From assembly GCF_001625215.2 (NCBI RefSeq), contig NC_030384.2:46100390-46164389 (forward strand): 64,000 nucleotides of DNA, read 5' to 3'. Below are positions 21,121 to 32,766 of this stretch, piece after piece. Numbering within the stretch: position 1 is the first letter of the stretch; each line of letters starts with the position of its first letter. The notes under the pieces are model-generated. The model was not told the DNA's origin. It was given only the letters and a program-made list of their open reading frames with translations, and did not search any database. The translations under genes and the position numbers were made by a program. Source of the stretch: Daucus carota subsp. sativus (Eukaryota > Streptophyta > Magnoliopsida > Apiales > Apiaceae).

Positions 21121-21900
21121 ATGAGGACCATGGTAGACTTGGGGAGCCAAAGAGGCCCAATGGTCCTCCACATAATGGACACCGCCACCTCTGTGGACTG
21201 TCGTGAAGTCCGTTTTCGCAGAACCATATTCCGTTCACTCATCGAATGCATGGTTCCTGCATGCTGTGCCTTCCAACCCACGTCATCAGACTACTCATCC
21301 TCCTCCTCTTCATCCACCACCAGCATCGACTCCTCCGAATTCACATCAACTTTCAGTAGCTCAACAAGCACTCATGCATCCACCGTCACAGGAACATTCT
21401 TCGGATACCGAAGAGGCCGCGTAAGCTTCTGCCTCCAAGACGACTCTAAAAGCTCTCCTCTTCTCCTCCTCGAACTAGGAATCCCCACTTGCTACTTAGC
21501 TAAAGAAATGCAATACGGATTGCTCCGAATTGCGCTTGTGGAGTGTGAACGTAGACAAAGTAATGGTAAACAAGTGAAAGGCTCGCTTTTCAGTTTGCCT
21601 CTTTGGTCTGTGTTTTTTAATGGAAAGAAGATTGGGTTTGCTAAGAGGAGGGCCGCCACGGAAAGTGACGCAAGTGCTCTGAAGATGATGCAGTCGGTGT
21701 CTGTTGGCGCCGGAGTTATACCGTCAGGGTTAAAAGCGTCGGAAAATGCTAAAAATGAATTACTTGACGATGAGAAGATGTTTATGAGGGCTAAATTTAA
21801 AAGGGTTAGCGGGTCAGTCAACTCCGAGTCGTTTCATATGATGAACCCGGATGGGAGTTCCTCCTGTCAGGAGCTGAGCATTTTTCTTCTAAGATCATAG
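21121..21900 (+). CDS. MIZU-KUSSEI1-like protein (DUF617)
   Basis: Intronless, 259 residues. The N-terminal third is variable, with a Ser/Thr-rich stretch (about 60-88). Residues about 89-258 form the DUF617 domain with its usual blocks: TVTGTFFGYRRGRVSFC, LLLELGIPTCYLAKEM, LWSVFFNGKKIGFA, a long VGAGVIP segment and the end FHMMNPDG...ELSIFLLRS. MIZ1 in Arabidopsis is needed for root hydrotropism and works at the cytoplasmic face of the ER, affecting calcium signals. Most paralogues are uncharacterised, so the family is certain and the role is not. The start follows a clear TATA box and leader. No truncation. Confidence 0.93.
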   Translation: MRTMVDLGSQRGPMVLHIMDTATSVDCREVRFRRTIFRSLIECMVPACCAFQPTSSDYSSSSSSSTTSIDSSEFTSTFSSSTSTHASTVTGTFFGYRRGRVSFCLQDDSKSSPLLLLELGIPTCYLAKEMQYGLLRIALVECERRQSNGKQVKGSLFSLPLWSVFFNGKKIGFAKRRAATESDASALKMMQSVSVGAGVIPSGLKASENAKNELLDDEKMFMRAKFKRVSGSVNSESFHMMNPDGSSSCQELSIFLLRS

Positions 21901-23420
21901 ATATGTGTAGTACTTGCTAATTGTGATCTAATACTGCAAGTAATTTTCATTCAAGAGATGTAATTTGAAATTACACGTATTCGGAAAAAAGTGTACAGTT
22001 TTTATGTCATAGTTTAAAGAAATATAATTTGTACTTGCCAATATGTATTTCGTTGAAGAGAATTACAAATAATAGATAGTGCCGTATGTATATATTTGGC
22101 TGTCTGCGTTTGGTGGGCTTATGATATTCTCTGTTTGAGTAGGAACTTAATTAAGTCGTGTGTTGTCAAATCTTTGTTCCTTCGAAACGGAGAAAAGACT
22201 TGAAAGAAGTATCGGAAATATTAATATCAAAGTGTAAAACTGATTAAACATTACAACGAAATCGGTTTTTCATGACAGAAATTTAACACCAATTTCATCA
22301 TAACGAAAAGTAATTACGACAGAGATCTTTCATCATTTCCGAAAGCGTCTAAAATTGAAAATTGAGTCACATGTTCAAATTTCGGCGGAAGTGCGAATTG
22401 TCAATTGCATCATGAGTTAATTTGTATAGGAGTTGACCAGAAAATATAACGGTTATTCTCTCCGTCGTAAGGCTGGTGTGCAAAACGATTCCGTCATAAC
22501 AAGCCAGTTTTGTTGTACTGATATTTCTTTTACAGATAACAGATGGAAGACTGTTATATATGAGGCAGTAGTTAATATTATGGTTAATGTAATTTCAACC
22601 ACATGTTTCAGATGAAACTTGAGAAAATAAATAAATATATATAGATGGAATTTGCGAGCATGTATAATTGAGATAAGCTTGGATCCAGCATCCATGCAGT
22701 GCAATCAAATCCAGTTAGGGCAGGGGTCCTATATGTCAAGAGACATGTTGCTAACAAGACAAGATTTTATTGTGCTCCTCTTCTCCCCATCCCTATTCTC
22801 TTTATATTCAGATCTACTTCAAAGTATAATTAGCCAGCTCTTCATATTAATTTTAATTTGCATATTTATCAATCAATTCCTAGTTTCTTCACATTTTTAG
22901 ACCAGAGCTATAAATTGATGGTTTATTATTTTTTTAGATCAGAGCTAGAAAATATAATTTATTTGTTTTTTCAGAAATATGGGCAAAGAGTTGAGCATTA
23001 CAGAATCGGATACACTTTGAGAAATAACAGGGCCAGAAATAATCTGAGTGATTATCAAAGTAAGGAGAAAGGGAGGAACAGCAAAGTTAAAGGAGACGTA
23101 GACATGCATGCACACGGTCGGGTCGGGTCGGTTGTGTGAAGAGAGATGAGGAGGCAACAAAGAGGGGTGGTACAAGCAGTTGGCCACACCCCCACCCCCA
23201 CGTGACTGACGTGCATACCCCCCTCTTGTCTCCTTTCTTCTTCTGCCCCATCCTGTTTTACGATTTTATCGTCTTCCTGCCTTCCGCTCAAATCATATGC
23301 ACTATCTACACACCACACAGATGTACTAGTTTTTGTTCAAGTCGCGATGTGGCACATATGTAAATAATACTGGCTCCTCAAAACCCTTTTTTTTTTAAAT
23401 TAAAAAAAATCCTCTCTCAA
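21901..23420. other. 3' flank of the MIZ1-like gene and spacer
   Basis: Several short overlapping frames on both strands (22433-23363) have no similarity I recognise and look like chance. Pyrimidine-rich and purine-rich tracts lie around 22780 and 23140-23230. No gene supported. Confidence 0.4.
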
Positions 23421-23905
23421 CCTCTTTTTTTCGGCCCTAGTGGGGGGCTTGATTTTCACTGAAAAGTCTTAAATAAGTTATCTTTTTTTGTTTTATTCTT
23501 GTTTTTCAATAATACTCCTCCACATGTAAGGATTTTTGTCTTTCGAGATTGTGTTTTTATTTGATAAAATCTTTTTTTTGGGTGAGATTTATTCTCAATT
23601 TATTTGGGTGTTGTTTATTCTCTCTTGTGAGAGCCTGGTGTGTTTTGGTGTAATTCAATGTTTCAAGGGTTTGATTCAGTGATAAAGACTAATATGAGAT
23701 TGTAATTACGATCGATAGCTCAAACCGGTTGTGGTGAAAGCTATAAATATACATACATCAATTTTAACAAATCACTTGATTGTATATTCACAATAACAAG
23801 ATTAATCAACGATACGATCTGTTTTATATTTGTTCGGCTCGATTGTTCTTGTAGATGCCGTATGACTTTTCATTATTGTATTAATTCCTATTTTTCAAAA
23901 ATAAA
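23421..23905 (+). repeat. Diverged copy of a LINE-derived retroposon
   Basis: Collinear with the element at 31950-32612: a GGGGCTT...GGTTTTCAC-type start, then TTTTATTC...TTTTTGAATAATACT, then CGATAGCTCAAAC, and near the end a TTCGGCTCGATT...TGTAGATGCCGTATG block followed by an A-rich tail (TTTTTCAAAAATAAATAAAT). No clear flanking duplication was found for this copy, so it is older or truncated. Confidence 0.5.
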
Positions 23906-24039
23906 TAAATATGCGGGGACAATCTACTCCACAGGATTCATGCCCTGGGAGGATTTACTAGAAAATGGGTTCCAATTTTGTATAAAAATTTTATCTGTAA
24001 AGATTTTAGTGTACCGAGAAGTATAATTATTATTAATAA

Positions 24040-24970
24040 TACTAGCTTATAACCCGTGCAAGGCACAGAAACTTTTTAATTATTTATAAATTTTTAAATA
24101 TATTTTAAATGGTTTAAAAAAATTTAATTTATTGATAATAAATTAAAATTGTATGTATCATGCCAAAATATTAAATTTTTTCTATCAAATTTTAAATTGT
24201 TTTAAGTAAAATATGTTACGCCAACTCCTATTAGATTATATTTATAAATGTATTTTATATTAGAATTATTATAATGGGATTAAAATATTTTTCTAAAATT
24301 TTTTTATGGTTCGAGATTAAAATTGATAAACACAATTTGTTTTGAATTAAGAAGATGAATCATAAACATGCAATAAGATGGTAGAATTTGTTTTGGATTA
24401 AGAAAAAGTCTTTGTATTCGTTCCTCACATAAATCGGGCTTATTAATTTTAAAATATATTAGATAAAAATAATTTTGTGACGGCGCGATTTATATGATTC
24501 TACAAATAAAATTGATAGAAAATATTTATTTTCGATTAAAAAAATCATAAACACGTGAAACACATAATTTGTTTTGGATTCAGAAAAGAAATTATAAACA
24601 TGCAAGTAGATATCAGTTGTCTTATGAAACGGAAGTTAATTTTGTTCAAATCTAATGGTGCTTATTTGTTCAATATACGATCCGATGGATAAAAATAATT
24701 TTGTAACAGTGCGATTTATACGATTCTACAATTAAAATTTGTAGGAAATATTTGTTTTGGATTAAAAAAAAAACCAAAAACACATGAAAGACAAAATTTG
24801 TTTTGGATTCAGAAAAGGAATTATAAACATGCAAGTAGATGTCGGTTTCTTTATAGAACATAATATAATTTTGTTCTAATCTAACGGTGCTTATTTGTTC
24901 AATATACGATCCAACGGATGATAAATTTTTGGACCATAGGACCATGCGACCAAATTATCTCCCTTACGCT
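24040..24970. repeat. Repeat with internal 230-bp tandem units
   Basis: Starts near TAGCTTATAACCCGTGCAAG. From about 24330 a unit of about 225-235 bp recurs two to three times: ATTTGTTTTGGATTCAGAAAA at 24562 and 24795, TGCGATTTATACGATTCTAC and its variant, GGTGCTTATTTGTTCAATAT at 24657 and 24886. No coding sequence. The outer boundaries and class are unknown; a Helitron or a satellite-bearing transposon is possible. Confidence 0.5.
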
Positions 24971-25139
24971 TATTATATATAAGTATAATAGAAATCAATA
25001 AAAATCTATTATTTAAATAAAGTGATTATTAGTTGGGTCTAGAAAATTAGATTCTGATTATAATTTAAAAATTAATGTCATATGAAGCCATGATAAAACA
25101 GCTATAGGTTTGAAGGTAAAAAAAGACGAACCATCCATC

Positions 25140-25158
25140 TGTCAAAAAAAAAAAAAAA
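25140..25158. repeat. Short A-run
   Basis: A run of about 17 adenines after GTCAAA and before GACGAACCATCCA. The same GACGAACCATCCA word also precedes the run, so a short direct repeat brackets it. Confidence 0.4.
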
Positions 25159-25337
25159 AGACGAACCATCCAGCTCTCGTGATGGACGGGCCGCAGGCTT
25201 GCGCTTCAAATTTGATTACTGTCATATATAGTTCTTGCTTGGGCTTACCAAACTGGCCCAACTCAGGAAAGATAGTCACTTACCGATTTTGAGGCCACAC
25301 AATTCCATGCTCCGCTTTTTCTTTTGGGAGGCATGCC

Positions 25338-26242
25338 TAGGGGTGATCGCGGTTCGGGCGGTGCTTTTTTTTCCTAAAACCGCAAGCTAAAGCGCGCATG
25401 CGGTTTGGTTGAAAATTCAAACCGCAACCGTACCGCGCTAGCATAAAAACCGCTTAAACCACACCACAAAAATGCGGTGCGGGGCAGTGCGGTTTGCACG
25501 TTTAAAATAAATGTTTTAATTGAATTAATTATAAAAGAATTTAAATACATTATATTAATAAAGTCATAACAAATCTATATGATATTTATCATTCAAGAAC
25601 TACAACGACTACTAAAAAATATAAACAAAAGTGTAAATAAAATGATAATAAGTTGTAAGCAGTGTTGTAAAAAGTGGGAATCGAACTTAATCGGTGAAAT
25701 CACGGAATAAGGATTATTTGGATAGATCGAGTACTAAATAGATGATTAATGAAATAAATGAGGATTAATTGGATAGATCGGGAATTAATCGGATGATTAA
25801 TGGAATAAACGGATATTTAATTAGTTTTGCGAGCTATGGAACATAGAATATTAATCACCGACATTTAGGACATAATTTTGTAAGAGACATATAATAATAA
25901 TATAATCATTTTATAAACTTTGGTATAATAGCAAACTAGATTTATAAAGAATAATCAACTATTATTTGAAGAGCTCTAACAAATACATACATAACATAAA
26001 TATAAATAATACTAGTAATTTATATATACTATTATAATGCGGTGCGGTGCGGTTTGAACCGCACTAGTAAAATGTCAAACCGCAACCCGCACCGCACCTT
26101 GCGGTTTGTGAAAAATTCAAACCGCAACTCGTACCGCACCTTGCGGTTTGTGAAAAATTCAAACCGCAACCGCACCACAAAAATTAAAAACCGCGTTTTA
26201 TGGTGCGGTGCGAGCGGTTTATGCGGTTTTTTATCAGCCCTA
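25338..26242. mobile_element. 905-bp non-autonomous hAT element with perfect target duplication
   Basis: Bounded by identical 8-mers GGCATGCC (25330-25337 and 26243-26250). Inverted ends are TAGGGGTGATCGCGG and, reversed, TAGGGCTGATAAAAA. The first and last 150-220 bp are dense in GCGGTTT/AAACCGC and GGTGCGG words in both orientations, typical hAT subterminal transposase sites. The core is AT-rich and noncoding and contains a fragment of the CAGTGTT hAT family from 25660. The open frames at 26032-26263 are products of the subterminal repeats. Confidence 0.9.
25660..25815. mobile_element. Partial CAGTGTT-family hAT MITE nested in the larger hAT
   Basis: Starts CAGTGTTGTAAAAAGTGGG and continues with ATTAATCGG- and GATTAATGGAAT-type words like those of the full copies elsewhere in the window. 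The matching right end was not found, so it is one-ended or decayed. Confidence 0.45.
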
Positions 26243-26809
26243 GGCATGCCTTGTTTTGTTTGAGTGAGTTAACTTCACTTATTAAAAACAACCTTGTTTA
26301 CTTGTTTCAAATTTCTTCAACAATATGACATAATCTTGTCTAAACTGTGATACAAATTTATTTTTAAATAACGTGATTATAGTATGAATAATTTTAAAAA
26401 ATCAGTATAAGTCAAGTAATATTTGAAAACTATTTGGATATTTGACTATAATATAAATCTCATAACAAATTAATTATTTTAATCCAAAAAAGAGAGTATA
26501 TTCTATTTTTAGATCTAATTCATAAATTCATTTTCAAAAAGTTAGCCCGACAATAAACATTGTACTTCACTAATCAATCTTAATAATACTGGAGAAAACG
26601 ATAAGAACAATTATAGAAAAAAGATGATCTCAAGAACAATGCATATGGTCAAAACACGTATACACAGATGTTTGGACTAACTGCTGCGCAGATCTTCCCC
26701 TCAGCCTCATAAATCTTTTATTTCGTCGCGTGGGTAGAGTTATCATACTCTGCGACAACACTGGAGTCGCTGAAATTTAATCCATTCAATATTATAATAG
26801 TCTTATAGT

Positions 26810-27181
26810 CAGTGTTCTAAAAATCCCCGATTTAACCGATAAATCCCCGATAAATCCCCTGCAAGGTCGGCCACCGATCCGATTTTTGAAATCCGAGAAA
26901 TCCTTATATATATATCATAATCGAAGTATATGTGATAAATTATTAAAATTAAAATACTATATTACTTTAAATATGAATAATAATAGAGTTTATAAATATA
27001 TTAAATATATTAGTTACTAAATAACTAATATAATAATAACTAAATATTAAATAATATTTTAATATTAAAATAAACCCGATTTTAACTCCGATTAATCCTT
27101 CCGATTAATCCCCGATTTCCGATTAATCCTTGAATCGGTAGCTCGACCGATTAGGTCCGATTCCCGATTTCTGTAACACTG
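26810..27181. mobile_element. CAGTGTT-family hAT MITE, copy A (372 bp)
   Basis: Bounded by identical 8-mers CTTATAGT (26802-26809 and 27182-27189). Ends CAGTGTTCTAAAAATC and, reversed, CAGTGTTACAGAAATC. The subterminal parts are runs of CCGATTAATC-type words. The AT core has no coding sequence. Copy B, inside the AP-1 sigma gene, has the same length and very similar sequence. Confidence 0.9.
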
Positions 27182-27189
27182 CTTATAGT

Positions 27190-27907
27190 AAGTAATCTGA
27201 ATTTAATGTCATTTTGTGAGCGGGAGATTATTTCTTCTATATTATTATGTCGGTGGTTATTCTTTTGACACAAAAAAATCTCCGGTTTATTGAAAAATCA
27301 AATATGAATTTTCGACAAATTCTTAATAGACATGCCAATGATTAGTTTTGATTCCTTATTTTTACAAGCAAATACTACTAGTTTGAGATGGACAAATTAT
27401 CGGACTAACATGTGGAATTATTTAAGCCGGTTTTATGTCCAAAATTTACTCTTTGAAAGGTTCCTTCACATTCGCTGACATTAATGAAGATATTGAAAGG
27501 AGATGATTTAAGAATTTAAATGTCTACTTCTCGGAATCCTGAGCACTTCAGAACAATTTGTTCCCACTGAAAATGGAGTCTAAGTAATCATGCATGCAGA
27601 TGGTGGGGAGAAATCGTAAAGGAGAAAAGGAACCAAACATATGGGCCATTTCTCCACCTAATTCCTATTATTATTTACTTCCATTATTATTTCCCCACAT
27701 TCCTTTTCTCTTAACCACACTCATTGCTACTTTATATTTTTATTATCTCAGCTTTCTAATTTCATTTTTTCCTCTAAGTTCTTGCTTATATTCCCACAAA
27801 AATAGTGTACTCTACAGTCTCCAGTTGAGTTCATTACTTGTTGCAGCAGTTTTAGCATTTAATCTTGTGTCGGTGCTTCATCTTTGTTACTGTGAAACTT
27901 ATTAGCT
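27190..27907. other. Upstream region of the DUF547 gene
   Basis: Holds the presumed promoter and leader, with a pyrimidine-rich stretch at about 27650-27790. A 103-codon frame at 27594-27905 reads as hydrophobic low-complexity sequence and ends before the gene's start codon; I read it as leader, not a gene. Confidence 0.4.
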
Positions 27908-30900
27908 ATGCTGCGTGCTAATGGCCGCTCTTCTTCTGATCAGCACTCCACTTTGAAGTGGTATAAATGTTGCTTTTTGTTTAGTTCTTTAAACTCAACT
28001 TAAAACTGTTTTACACTTGCTTATGTTATGTTAATTATGTTTGTACTTGCAGCAATGCTCCTCAAGAAGTTGAGTCAAGCTTGGATCATCATCTGCTCAA
28101 TGTATCACCCAGACTCTCCTTTCAGTTCTACTATGTAAGCAATTTTCTTCATTCATCATAATCACTGCTTTCCCTATGTTTCAAGTGAAATTTCTTCTGT
28201 TTTTTCCTAGGAAGAACGAGGTCTTAATTTGAATGAAATAGGCTAGCTCTGACGAGTTTTCTTAATGTGATGATGAAATTTTTGATGTGGCTTGTGTTAT
28301 TAAGTAATGTGCCAGTTATCTGTCAAAAAAAAGAAAAAGTAATGTGCCAGTTATGAAAAGTTTTTTTTGATAACTTTTGGGATTTTTGCACAGAGGATAA
28401 CCTCAATGAACTCAGAGATTCATAATGATCTCTCCTGTGATCTTTTTGCGCTTCATTTGTTAAAAACCGCAACATTTTTGATATACCTGAGCTTACTTCT
28501 AGAGTTCTAGTAAGGAACTACAGCTGCAAAAACCGCGTACTACCAATAAGCAACTAGCTAATATGTATATTCCCTAGTGAACATTGATCTAGTTATTTGA
28601 TGAAACAAACTTTACTCAGTGTAATTACAGTTGCATTACTAGCTCTCTTTTTTTTTTGGTTCCTAATGCTTAATGTTTGTCTTATGTAGTCTTCTGCAGA
28701 ATTGTTGAATGAAATTATTACTATTGAGGATGAAATTACTTATTTGGAACGATATCTTCTTTCTCTCTACCGCGAAGCTTTCAAGCAGAGTTCTCATTCC
28801 TTCTCTGGGGATTCTGAAACTGATTTACAGAACAAGATACTAGTAGAACCAAGAAACATTACTGATCAATCATGCTCGACTCTAAAGTCTAACTTTCCTA
28901 AAGATGTACCTGATCATCACCATTGCATTTCCTCTGTGCGTGCTTCTACTGATTCAGATGATTGGAATCGTGTTGGCATGCTTAAGCCATCAACTCAAAG
29001 GGTCGGTAATCTTATGCACCTTTTTAAGTTAGTTAACACCAAGTTGCTTACAGAGCTCAACTTTGCCTGCATGATGTTTGTTACAAGACTAAGGAGCATC
29101 TCTTGTTTTGGACTTCCTGAAATTTTATTGAAGTTATATATTTTCTATTTGTAAATTCAGGATAGGGTGGTTGTTGAGCATGGCCATCGAAGTCTTGCAG
29201 ATTACCTTGTGGCTTCTCGCCTTGATAAGAACCTTGACAGACCTGATAGACTTTCAGAAGACATTATCAGATGCATATCTTCTATTTACATCAAGCTCGC
29301 AGACCCTACTCGAAGTCAAAAAGGGCTTTCAGCTTCTTCTGTTTCATCACTCTCCTCCTCAAGCGCATTTTCTCCCAGGTCAGACTCCTGGAGCCCTCAT
29401 TTCAGTGAAGATGCCAGAGGTCGCCAAATTCAAGGTTTGAATGAGGAGAGTGACCCATATGCTGCAATGTTTGAAGTTCTTAAGTTATGTTTGGACGATG
29501 ATAGTTTTAACTACGCTGCTAGAGTGCTTCAAAATTTCAGGTATTCCACTTGAAAATCAATTATCTGTGATAAAAAAAGCATACTTATTCAAGTAAAACT
29601 TTCTGATAGCTAGTTCTGACTCCCAAGCCCCAACAATTGGAATGTGCACCTGAAGCATGACGAGTTCTAAAAAATTATTTAATATGCATCTGAGCAAGGG
29701 AATATAAAAATGTGCATGATATAAATAACCAATAAGGTCACTTAGCATACTGGAAGTCTGGAACCTTACAATCCCGGGGGAGTTAAACATTGGTTCACAA
29801 TATTTGAAATGTCAACAAAATTTGTTGGTTTTTGCAGGCTACTGATCAACAATCTCGAGAAGGTTGATACAATGAAGATGACACATAAAGAGAAGCTTGC
29901 ATTCTGGATAAACATTCACAACGCTTTGGTTATGCATGTAAGTCTGGTCATTTTTCTTTTGAATCTTTGTCAAACTCCAAACTCTAGAGCTTGTATAAAA
30001 AATGCTGTTTGATTTCATATACTTGTGTGTACTTTACTCTTGCTATAGGCTACTGTTAAAGTACAATTGTTTTAAACTTCATTAAACTTCTATCATAATA
30101 TTTGGGAGGCTTCTGTTACAGGCACATTTAGCCTATGGAGCATCAAACCATGTGAAAAGTACTTCAATTTTGAAGGTGCTAAATTACTCCTAACCTTTTT
30201 TACATAGTACATGAAACTGTTAATGATTCTCATTTCTTTCTTCAGGCAGCTTATAATGTTAGTGGACACTGCATAAATGCAGACATTATACAAAGCTCTA
30301 TTCTCGGAATAAGATCACACTTTTCAGCACCGGTATGTCCTTTGAAATCATTTACTATATGAAACATTAACTGGCATCATAGCATGTGTAGAAAACTATG
30401 CCTGACAGTCTGAGCAGTGTAGAAGTCTGGAATATTCTTTTCTTGCTCATATTAACATATGAGAATAATTGTTAATAAACATTTGTTGCCTAAACTAATT
30501 TGACATATCCGTGTATTAATAATCGGTAAACAAATTTAATTGGAATTCTGAATTAAATTACTAGTGTATAATGCTTCCATTTCTCAGAGTGGCGTCTCTC
30601 TAAATTAGAGTTGCTAGTTCAATAGTTTGACTAACACATACTATAGCAGTGGCTAGATACACTACTGTCTCCGGGAAAGAAGTTTAAACCAGCAAGGACC
30701 AGGCATAAATTTGCCATCGATCATGCTGAGCCACTTGTTCATTTTGCACTCGCTTCAGGAGTATACTCTGATCCTGCGGTATGCTATGCTTATTCCAGAA
30801 AAGTTACAATTTTTTGCATAGTTGCAACATTTTCGCCTTCCTAGTTTCAAGCTTTTTTATTATCATAGTTGCATAGTGGACAATTTTTCCTGTAATAAAC

Positions 30901-31333
30901 CAATATTGAAAAAATAGAATATGACAAGGGGAAGAAAATTTCAGAAATGATTTCTAAGCATCATAAATAGTAATGTATGTCTTTTTCACTATCCCTTTTG
31001 ATAATTATTATGTAATGTACACAGGTTAGAGTATACACTGCAAATACGATATCAGAGGATCTAAAAGTTGCTCAGAAAGAGTTCATACAGGCTAGTGTGT
31101 CCATGAGTAAGGAAACAAAGATATGTCTGCCAAAAATCCTCGACTACTTTGCAAAGGACATGGCACTAACCATGCAGGCTCTTCTGGAGATAGTTTATGC
31201 GTGTCTATCAGAAGTTCAACGGAAATCTATGGTAAGATGCATTCGCGGTAGGCCTGACAAGTTCATCAGTTGGTTGCCACAGAGTTCAACATTTCGATAT
31301 GTGATTGACAGAGAAGTTTCAAGAAAGAGATAA
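27908..31333 (+). CDS. DUF547 protein with MIP1-type leucine zipper, 9 exons
   Basis: Proposed exons 27908-27960, 28053-28134, 28690-29001, 29161-29540, 29838-29937, 30122-30175, 30246-30332, 30650-30778 and 31025-31333, all GT-AG and in frame, give about 501 residues. The N-terminal part has the coiled coil known as the MIP1 leucine zipper (ELLNEIITIEDEITYLERYL). A Ser-rich linker follows. The C-terminal DUF547 domain starts near LLINNLEKVDTMKMTHKEKLA and shows its typical blocks FWINIHNALVMH, SILGIRSHFSAP, DHAEPLVHFALASGVYSDPA and the end WLPQSSTFRYVID. MIP1 bound a MADS-box protein in snapdragon; the biochemical role of DUF547 is not settled. The short first exon is the least certain part, and an upstream exon is possible. 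Confidence 0.85.
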
Positions 31334-31949
31334 ATGTTGGTTTGATAAATTAAGTTTTTGTATTTATAAGAAATTAAGAATTATAGTAAAGCTTGTTGAA
31401 AGAATGACTGATTTGGGAGCGATGTGAAACAATGTACAGCAGTCTTGGGAGAAAGATGTGAATAGAGGAAGAGTGATTCTTGAAAAATATTATTTCAGTT
31501 TGTGGCTTCGATATTTGTTTGTTCTTTTTACATCTGGGTGTCGATCTTTTCACTAGTTCTCCAAATTGTTCTGACTTCAAATAATTGATAATTATATAGC
31601 CAGGGGCATATACGAGGGTAAATCTTTATTTTCTTTCGGGAGTTATTATGATGCGGCTCGATTAAAATACGAATTTTTAAAAAAAAAATATATATTTAAA
31701 AATATGATCAAAATTGCATATATGATTACAAAACTTACATATTGTGAAAATCATAATTAAGGTTGCATCATATTTTTGAAAAACTAAAATTACAACCGGA
31801 ATATTTATGAAAAAAAGCCTTCCAATGGCATATTGATATAAAAGAAAATTAAACCCTAAACGTGCAAAAATGCTAAGATAAATGTACTATGAAGCGAGGT
31901 AAACAAACAGGCCAAACTCCTAATTAAGTGACAAAAGAAATTTTAATTC
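31334..31949. other. 3' flank of the DUF547 gene
   Basis: Presumed 3' untranslated sequence, then AT-rich spacer up to the retroposon. No gene seen. Confidence 0.4.
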
Positions 31950-32612
31950 TCTCTCTCCCAAAAAAACCCTAATTCTCTCTAGCTTCACTCTTGTCGTAGC
32001 CGCCTGGGGCTTCCATCGGTTTTCACCGGTGGAAAGCCCCGAATCAGTTAACTACTTTGTTTTATTCGTAGTTTTTGAATAATACTTCTTCTCGGGAAAG
32101 TTAGATCCAGAGCCATCGGAGATTTCGTTGTCTCTCTTCCAAGCGGGTGAGTTACAGTTCGATTTTTCTTGTTTTTGTGGTTCTACTCCAGATCTATTCT
32201 CGAGGGATTCTTAGATCTAAAACCATCGGAGATTTCGCTGTCTTTCTCCTCCAGTCGGATTTCTCTTGTTTTTGTGGTTTCATCTAAGGTTGTTTTCTCT
32301 CCCTGGTGAGAGTTTTGTTTTTCGCTTCTTAATTGTAAGCGGGGTTTGATTTGGTATGAAAGCTTGTATGGAATCGCAGCTCTGGTCGATAGCTCAAACG
32401 ATAGCTCTATCGGGGCATGATGAAGAGGGTACCAGTAATTCAACGAGAATGCATGAAGCGGGTACTTGTATTTGTACATACATTTTCTTCAAAATATCGT
32501 TTAACTGTCTCATTGTGAGATCAGGCGATTGCAATTTACTGTTTGTTCGACTCGATCATTGGTGTAGATGCCGTATGGCCTTTTATTATTAGATTAACAC
32601 CTTTGTTTCAAA
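31950..32612 (+). mobile_element. Non-LTR retroposon, about 660 bp, with 17-bp target duplication
   Basis: Flanked by the same 17-mer, AAAAGAAATTTTAATTC, at 31933-31949 and 32613-32629. The right copy directly follows an A-rich tail (TTTCAAAAAA). Long, variable target duplications with a 3' poly(A) mark LINE-machinery insertion. It has no long open frame: a leader-like CT-rich start (CTCTCTCTCCCAAAAAAACC), a GGGGCTTCC...GGTTTTCACC block, and the 3' block TGTAGATGCCGTATGGCC. It is probably an internally deleted LINE or a SINE-like family; the copy at 23421 shares the order of blocks. It lies just upstream of the AP-1 sigma gene. Confidence 0.75.
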
Positions 32613-32766
32613 AAAAGAAATTTTAATTCATCGTAAATTACAGATTTAAATTTGCTTCTTTGAAACACGATCGATCCTTATTTCGCGCAGAAGTATCGTC
32701 GCCACCTTTCACATTGATCGAGCGAGCAGGGAATTTTATCACAATCATCATCTTCTCTATTCAAAA

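Noticed and set aside
26032-26263. Overlapping open frames on both strands with Arg/Asn-rich or Phe/Arg-rich repeats
   Set aside because: They are translations of the GCGGTTT subterminal repeats of the hAT element.
27594-27905. Open frame upstream of the DUF547 gene
   Set aside because: Hydrophobic low-complexity translation with no family; ends just before the gene's start, so it reads as leader sequence.
32356-32592. Open frame in the region before AP1S as a small gene
   Set aside because: Lies wholly inside the retroposon bounded by 17-bp duplications.
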